In this document: positions 58,122 through 64,000 of the stretch, piece by piece
Numbering within the stretch: the first letter of the stretch is position 1
How the letters are laid out: each line of letters opens with the position of its first letter
Origin: Perkinsus olseni
Taxonomy: Eukaryota > Perkinsozoa > Perkinsida > Perkinsidae
DNA length: 64,000 nt
Assembly: GCA_013115135.1 (NCBI GenBank)
Contig: JABANP010000082.1
Coordinates: 62,001-126,000, forward strand
Direction of reading: 5' to 3'
Translations under genes and position numbers: made by a program
Notes under the pieces: generated by a model
Databases searched by the model: none
Told to the model about the DNA's origin: nothing
The model's input: only the letters and a program-made list of their open reading frames with translations

Positions 58122-58588
58122 CTTTCTGTTGAATTTCTCTACTTGCGAAATATTGATGAATATCTTCCTAATGTTCCCTCCCAATGTCTCTCCACGCGAT
58201 ATGATCGTTGTGTCAAATAAGTTGTGAAATGGGCGAACTTATCAGACAGCAAAAGGCGAGTAAATTCCATCGGTCGACGGTTGCTCTACGGAGGGACAGC
58301 GACAAGAGCAGCAAAGCCGCCCAAGCGAACTTGAGAGTATCGGTTAGTCCTACTCCCACGAAAAGATTTGGACATTCACCAACGATTTTTCGAGGCTATG
58401 TAATGACACGACCGACACAATACGGCCTCCCTGTCCCCTCAGCAGTAACGCGGTCGTCGCTAGACTTTGAGAGCACTAGCGTCATCCTGGGCCCTCCTCG
58501 TGTGCTCGTGATCGATGATAGATGTTGATCCATACGTTCGCGATTTTCCAGTTATTACTGTTATTTTCAAACTTCGTACTTGAACATC
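58122..58588. other. spacer between rpiB copies
   Basis: About 470 bases with no recognised feature beyond the expected terminator and promoter. Confidence 0.4.
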
Positions 58589-59341
58589 ATGCAATCCAGT
58601 GAGCCTGATAAGCTTCTTTTCCAGCCTGCCGCCGCGCGTCTGCAGAAGGGTTTGAAGCTCGTATTCTGCTCTGATCACGCCGGTATCGATCTCAAGAATG
58701 AGATGATAAATGTGAGTTTCATGTCACGTTTGATATGATTCAGTTGTCACCGTTTCTCTTCAGTTCGTCCAAACTGACCTCAAAGCTCCTGAGGACTGCG
58801 TCATTGACGTCGGCTGCTTCAGCCACGATTCCGTAAGTGGACTCCTCCGCCCGCAACAGATGAATTCAATCGATCCTGTTTGCTCTATTCTTTTCCTCTC
58901 TGCAGGTCGATTATCCCGACTATGCCGAAAAACTCGGCCGGAAGGTAATGGAGATTGACGACACAACGAGTAAGGCAGCACAATGGAGCAACTTTTTCTG
59001 AGACTCTCATCGTTCTCCTCAGAGTGTCTCGGTGTTGCTATCTGCGGCAGTGGCCTTGGCATGTCAATATCGGCCAACAAGGTGAAGGGAATTCGTTGTG
59101 GTCTTTGTCATGGCAACTACGATGCACGCTATTTGCGTATGCACAACAACGGCAACGTAGGTCGTGTTGGTTCGCGCGAAGGGCGGTGAATGACTCTATT
59201 CAGGTGCTTGCGATGGGCGGTCGTACGACCGGAGTTGAGATCGCGAAGGAGATCCTCGCCACATTCATCAACACCGACTTTTGCGGTGGTCGTCATCAGA
59301 GGCGCGTCGATAAAATCTCGGCTATCGAGCAGCGGGATTAG
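58589..59341 (+). CDS. rpiB: ribose-5-phosphate isomerase B, copy 2
   Basis: Tandem paralogue of the gene at 57220 with the same order and intron positions: LLFQPAAARLQKGLKLVF, SDHAGIDLKNEMIN, FVQTDLKAPEDCVIDVGCFS, VDYPDYAEKLGRKVMEIDD, CLGVAICGSGLGMSISANKV with the active-site Cys, DARYLRMHNNGN, VLAMGGRTTGVEIAKEILAT and INTDFCGGRHQRRVDKI, ending IEQRD and TAG. All catalytic and phosphate-binding residues are kept, so both copies should be active. Substitutions are spread along the protein (for instance FGSDHAG against FCSDHAG), so the duplication is not very recent. Confidence 0.93.
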
Positions 59342-60612
59342 ATGAATTCAAATAGTATCTCAGTGCCATCTAACAGACTGTGTTAGTATGACTTGGTATC
59401 GGGCAATTCTTAGCAGATTCTTAATGGGTATTGTGTTGTTGGTCAATTGCAATGACTTCAGCAATCAGAGATCATAAACATCAACTGTAGTCACTGGACA
59501 CTGCTCCTGCTCCGTTGCTTCTCCGGTCTAGTCCCATAGTCAACCGAATACTCTTGTCGAGTTGCTTGTGGTAGTGATGCCCACGAAGGGATGGACACAA
59601 GTTGTGTCACACGAGGTATTGCAATTTGCAACAAAACTATCTGTTGTACTTGCATTCCACAGAGAATTTGGAATGCCGCAGAATCACAGTAAAACGAGTT
59701 GGTGGCACCAACCTGATACTGTACGGAGTCCCCATGCAGCAACACAGGACAAGACTAGCGGTATCACCCATCCCATCCGGTGAAATTGGAATGCACATGT
59801 GGTACAGTTCGAGCCAAAGTCGTTACTCCACGTTGCTCGTCCCCTATATTGTGTTTCGCGCAGAACCCTGTCGGTCTCATCTTGTGCGCGGTCTGAGCTT
59901 TCGTTCAAGCAAGCTCTGATGCTTTGACCAGTTAGTGTAGCGAGTGGGCCTCAACATACCGATTTTTTCTTCTATTCTCATAAGCGCCCGATTCATTGAT
60001 GTATATCGGCATAGTGCCCTGTCGTGCTTTATCGGCGGTTGTATATGGATATTGCAGTATATCTGCTTCACCACTGAGTCCAGACGATAGCCCAATCTTG
60101 TGGCGTCTTACGTCGAGTCGAGGCTTGGCAAGGCAATGAACTCTGCCCATCTACTACTCAACTTCCCCATTCTCAACTCGCTGACGCCTGTTCCATCCAG
60201 TGAAGTGTTTTTTGTTGTTCTACTGAACAGCCCGTCAGTTTCGGAAACTCTGAAAATCGGTGTCACCGAGTCGGTGGAAGAATTCAACTAATTCATTTAG
60301 TGAACCGCCCACTGGATGTGATTATACCGGATGAGATGAGATACACCTTCAAGACTAGTGTGTACTAGTGGGACAGTGGACGAATTACTGAGAACACAAA
60401 AACTGTCATGAGCAGGCAAAGTGGGTCCAAAGAATGATTTATCGACCAACACTGGTTGCCATTAATACATCGAAATCTATCTTAGTGAATGGTGTCCACT
60501 ATATAAAAGAATCTTAAAAAATCCCTTTGTGTCAAAGGGTGTACGTAGATTAACGGTTCCTGCATGAAGAGATAGATCAAGGTTGCGTTCAACTTGATGA
60601 GTCGGCGTCAAT
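59342..60612. other. intergenic, nothing firmly recognised
   Basis: About 1.27 kb. A plus-strand stretch near 59690-59870 reads as a plausible exon (GGTNLILYGVPMQQ, IPSGEIGMHMWYSSS) but I find no family, start or splice partner. Confidence 0.35.
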
Positions 60613-61542
60613 CTACAACAGTAGTATTGAGTACCAATCAGTATCCAATTTGCGGTAAGCACGATCGGTTATGTAGTTACCGGTAAAGAAGATCGAATCG
60701 GGGGCAAACCTCACGGTATCCCACCTCTTTACGGAATAATATTCATCCGGTAGATTAGGACAACTCTGCTTGAGCTCGTTGATGAGGTCATCAAAAGTGT
60801 TCTGTGGATGTCCGGGAAACATTCCCGGCCATTTCAGTTTCAGCTTGTAAGCTTTACCCAACCCCATTCCTTCGAGGCGGAACCAGAGGTCATTACTCAT
60901 AGTATTATTACAGGTGAAAAGTATAATTATAGTATTCGGGTCGACCCATATATGCATACTGACTTTTGGCAAGTTCACAGGGTCGGTCACGAATTCCGCC
61001 CGTCGAATGTATGGAAGCCAGATACGATTGAGTAAAATACGGGCACCTTCGAAGAGTGTGTGCGCGTTACCATCTTCGTCAACTTCGAATGACTCGAAGT
61101 CACCCTCCTCGATGCGAGCGTCGGGACATGCAGCTCGTACTCCAGCAAGCCTAGCATTATAAAGTTCCCTTGCGAAACCAGATGCTGGGACTGCATTGAT
61201 GGACGCCGGGTCCTCTGCGTTGGGGTGAAGATCGAACCAGGGAGTTTGGTACGGAGTTCCGTCACCGCACTCTATAGAGAACATACCAACGTGAACAGAC
61301 CGATATATTCTCATGTAATCTTCAGGCCTGACTTCGTGGGTGGCGAGGAAAGTAAATCTCACGCGGGTTGGGTGGGAAAGCTCGTATACGAATTCACCAT
61401 AATGTTTCTTGACGTCACGGGGTGGGGTTGTGGGGCACGGGGTAGGTTTTATGGTTGTCGGGCACGGGGTAGGGTCGCCTTTCCCACAACCATTGGCCAG
61501 TACAAGAGAAGAGACGAAGACGATAAGACGAAAGGCCATCAT
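60613..61542 (-). CDS. secreted protein of unknown family with PTPCPTT repeat
   Basis: A 309-residue intronless frame. Residues 1-19 (MMAFRLIVFVSSLVLANGC) form a signal peptide. A short low-complexity linker carries two copies of PTPCPTT. The mature region is mixed alpha/beta in pattern, with Cys in MFSIECGDG, VRAACPDAR, LFTCNN and LKQSCPNLP, which could make two disulphides. There are sequons such as NNTMS. I recognise no catalytic motif. It is probably a lineage-specific extracellular protein, comparable in architecture only to the one at 26288. Confidence 0.82.
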   Translation of the reverse strand: MMAFRLIVFVSSLVLANGCGKGDPTPCPTTIKPTPCPTTPPRDVKKHYGEFVYELSHPTRVRFTFLATHEVRPEDYMRIYRSVHVGMFSIECGDGTPYQTPWFDLHPNAEDPASINAVPASGFARELYNARLAGVRAACPDARIEEGDFESFEVDEDGNAHTLFEGARILLNRIWLPYIRRAEFVTDPVNLPKVSMHIWVDPNTIIILFTCNNTMSNDLWFRLEGMGLGKAYKLKLKWPGMFPGHPQNTFDDLINELKQSCPNLPDEYYSVKRWDTVRFAPDSIFFTGNYITDRAYRKLDTDWYSILLL

Positions 61543-62309
61543 CAGTGAGTGGATAAAAATGATTATTATTAGTGGTATCTGCAGGAAGCCGCTATGGTAG
61601 GGATATCTCCACCGGAGATTCTCCAGTCCCTTTCCATTGCCGACATCAGTTCTTGGTAACTTTACATATAGCCATGATCCTACGACTTACTCATTGTCTC
61701 TGAATATTAAGCTCACGAGGCAACTATGAGGCACCACCAGTGAATGGGAGGGTGGGGTCGGGAGACCTCTTGCCCACTCTTGTCCTGTCTCATGAACCTC
61801 CGTGGGCTGCATGCCTCGCGTCACCGGAGGGCAATGGGCCGCCTGCGTGAGTCACGCGTGACACAGGCGAGCGAGATGGTTCCTCGTCTTTTGGCCGTTC
61901 AAACCGTCGCCCCACGGGCGGCACGTGGAGTTGGAGAATTCTGTTTAGAATTTCGGTCGGGACACTGGTTGACTCAAGAGCCATAAAGTGAAAGAGTAGA
62001 AAAGTATATGGTTAATTAGACTAATTAACCATATACTTAACTACTCTTTCTCTTTCTTTCTACACTGACAAAGTCAGTCTATCATGCCGAGTATCTTGTG
62101 GCAGTTTCAACTGTGGCAGTTTCAACAAAGATACACTGAATTGGCGCCTGCCTTTGTGCAACAGCACAAACAAATCCACTCGAAGAGGTACTTGCAAACA
62201 ACAACTCCCGATTGGTCACTTCATAGCGAGATGTGATGGAAATATTCTATTTGAAAAACTTCTGTGCAAATCTCAGTTAAATCAGCTTAGTAAGTCAGAC
62301 CTACTAAGT
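61543..62309. other. intergenic with a perfect 18-bp palindrome
   Basis: AAGTATATGGTTAATTAG at 62002-62019 is exactly inverted at 62021-62038 around one A, and the outer sequences aaagagtag and ctactcttt are also complementary. No gene recognised. Confidence 0.6.
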
Positions 62310-63638
62310 CTACCACTCCTTCTTTTGCTTGTCCTTATACATCTTCCCGCTCATGCTGGGGTCGTACTCACATTCAACTGCCAACCAGCTGATAACCTCG
62401 GCGCCTTGTGCCGCTGATCGATCGCCTTAATACCTATTGGAGTGGTGAGATGTAGCTTCACATAGACGGGACGGTCAGTCCCCTACATGCCACCCTAGGG
62501 ACCTGCTCTTACTTCGTCATGTCCGTGGCACAGTAACCTGGGGTGCAGGTCGTCGCGAGTATCCGTCTCGGGTCCTCCATCGCCTCCCGAGCGAGAGCTT
62601 TGGTCCATGCGATGAGCAGGAGCTTCGAGGTTCCATACATGCCATCGGCGAACCCAGCTTCTGCAAGGCAACCTCCTTCGACTGCTTCTAGATACTCATT
62701 CGCAATTTCCATTATCTCTCGGACAGTGCAGTTCTTTGAAGCAAGTCTGGTCTTTAGGGCCTCTGTCACCTAAGTGCTTCGAGAATCCAGCGGGTGAGAG
62801 GGGGCAATCAACCTGGGAGAGGTGGCCGAGGCCGCTGCCGACGTTGACCACTCTCCCCTTGCCGGCCATCATCGGCTTCAAAGCCTCCGTCACCTTCATG
62901 CAACCGTAGAGGTTCACTTCGATGGTGAGGCGCGCCTAGCAGGAAACAGGAAAAGCTCAGACTCCGGAGGACACTGAGGCTGCTCACTCGATCGTATGAG
63001 GGTTTCGAGTCGTCTTCGTCCAACAGCACCGCCGCGTTATTGATGAGCGCGTCGATTGATGGCGTTAGCCTGGCAATCTGCAAACGAGACCAACGCACAA
63101 TTTCCAGTGAAGATTCTCCATTTATCCGAGTTTTGAACCACGAGCCGCCCGACAGCGGCGGCTGGCAGTGTATCGACCGCTCCCGTCCTACTTGTGACTT
63201 CCCTGCTTCGATTGATGCATCGTCAGCCACGTCGAGTTGAACGGCTGCATACGGTTTGAGAATATCTGAAACACTCTAGGCCATAGGTAATCATATTGCA
63301 ACGAACGACCACAACGGCTTGGAGGCACGAAGTACACGATAAGAGTACACGTTAAATCCATGAATATCATCAGCCCTGCTGGCCCAATGGATAAGGCGCC
63401 ACCCTCCTAAGGTGGAGATTCCGGGTTCGATCCCCGGGTAGGGTATTATAGAACGAACCATCACCTCTGCGGATCTATCCTATCATTTTAATCCTAGTCT
63501 ACCTGCAGCCTGTTTGAGTCGCTCCTCATCCCTAGCTGTCATAATCACCCTAACGCCCTCTCCTATGAGTCTCTTGCAGACCTCAAAACCGATGCCTTTA
63601 TTGGCCCCTGTGACCACCACCACAGGTGAATGAGCCAT
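62310..63638 (-). CDS. short-chain dehydrogenase, carbonyl-reductase-like
   Basis: NADP-dependent SDR enzymes of this type reduce carbonyl compounds in the cytosol. On the minus strand the start at 63638 gives VVVVTGANKGIGFEVCKRLI with the TGxxxGIG cofactor motif, then VIMTARDEERL with an Arg typical of NADP binding, AVQLDVADDASIEA, PSIDALINNAAVLLDE with NNA, a TIEVNLYGCMKVTEALKPMM block, VVNVGSGLGHLS with the catalytic Ser region, and GMYGTSKLLLIAWTKALARE with the YxxxK pair. CTPGYCATDMTK follows, and a C-terminal exon near 62310-62412 reads AAQGAEVISWLAVECEYDPS, ending KKEW. The join to that last exon is not resolved in phase. An antisense tRNA-Arg lies in its first intron. Confidence 0.8.
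63373..63445 (+). tRNA. tRNA-Arg (CCT)
   Basis: Plus-strand cloverleaf of 73 nt: anticodon stem CCACC/GGTGG with loop CTCCTAA, anticodon CCT; T arm CCGGGTTCGATCCCCGG. It lies antisense in the first intron of the SDR gene. Confidence 0.93.
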
Positions 63639-63796
63639 TCGAGAATATAATTATTCAAAACAACAAAACTGCCGTGGCCTGCCTCACTTGAACTAAAACC
63701 CAATCGATCAGCTACGTGTGCCAAAGCCATCGAAGTGCGTCTAACAGGACCCTCTCCGACTCCGGAACACAACAGTCAACAGAAACATATAGACTT

Positions 63797-64000
63797 CTAT
63801 GCACCAGTAGTTTCATCGGGGACCGCTTGATTAGCATCACTCGGCATGTTTTCTAATTCCAGTGGGCTCTGTGGGGCTCTGAGGTTGAGTTCCAGATTAG
63901 CCACCTTGTCCTCCATCAACTGGACTCGCTTTTCAATCAACTCCATCGTCCTCTGAATAACCTGACTCCGCCAGTGCACTCGAGCGAACGGCTCTTCAAT
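63797..64000 (-). CDS. C-terminal end of a coiled-coil protein, cut by the window edge
   Basis: On the minus strand the frame is open from the window edge to a stop at 63797. It reads QVIQRTMELIEKRVQLMEDK and VANLELNLRAP, a heptad-like coiled coil, then an acidic and Pro-containing tail ending AVPDETTGA. The start lies outside the window. No family can be named from this part. Confidence 0.55.
   Translation of the reverse strand: MEEPFARVHWRSQVIQRTMELIEKRVQLMEDKVANLELNLRAPQSPLELENMPSDANQAVPDETTGA

Overview
The window is nuclear DNA from an intron-rich protist. Genes are broken by many short introns with GT-AG borders (50 nt in GAR1), core eukaryotic genes sit on both strands, and polymerase III tRNA genes lie inside introns. 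The mix of a class II eIF4E, a ribose-5-phosphate isomerase B (RpiB) pair, a RAP-domain organelle protein, truncated haemoglobins and secreted pepsin-like proteases fits an alveolate, and I think a perkinsozoan such as Perkinsus is most likely. That assignment is inference; no rRNA or other decisive marker is present. All gene models come from reading frames, splice sites and phase matching by eye, so internal exon borders are less certain than gene identities.

Left part, 1 to 23 kb, is dense and holds conserved genes. GAR1 (133-1262) is followed by a long FAST/RAP-type gene (about 1943-8502). Next is the most striking locus: a gene at 9219-17314 encoding a helical N-terminal region followed by eight consecutive truncated-haemoglobin domains. 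Single exons run from the last helix of one domain into the first helix of the next. On the minus strand follow an eIF4E of the 4EHP class (18525-20225) and an ST13/Hip co-chaperone (20396-23034). Six tRNA genes (Glu, two Gln, Lys, two Arg) lie antisense inside introns of the RAP and globin genes; a third Gln copy is intergenic.

Middle part, 23 to 40 kb, is poorer in genes. It holds a minisatellite of about eighteen 65-bp units (24522-25690), a dispersed repeat present at about 24.06 and 29.75 kb, a secreted protein of unknown family (26288-27007), a likely methyltransferase (about 30.8-33.1 kb), two tandem paralogues of an unknown secreted family (minus strand, 34.0-37.8 kb), and a gene with an in-frame 24-bp repeat coding an eight-residue charged unit (about 38.7-40.2 kb).

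Right part, 40 to 64 kb, holds a PX plus WD40 gene (about 40.5-45.2 kb) that overlaps a short TA-flanked Tc1/mariner-like element with 80-bp inverted repeats, and a decayed partial copy of that gene at 48.4-49.3 kb. Then come two intact pepsin-like proteases and a broken third, an FkbM-type methyltransferase with a signal peptide (53574-56427), tandem RpiB genes (57220-58121 and 58589-59341), an unknown secreted protein (60613-61542), a carbonyl-reductase-like SDR (62310-63638) with an antisense tRNA-Arg in an intron, and the 3' end of a coiled-coil gene at the right edge. From about 27 kb rightward there are many perfect palindromes with a single-base centre, which I did not notice in the left 23 kb.
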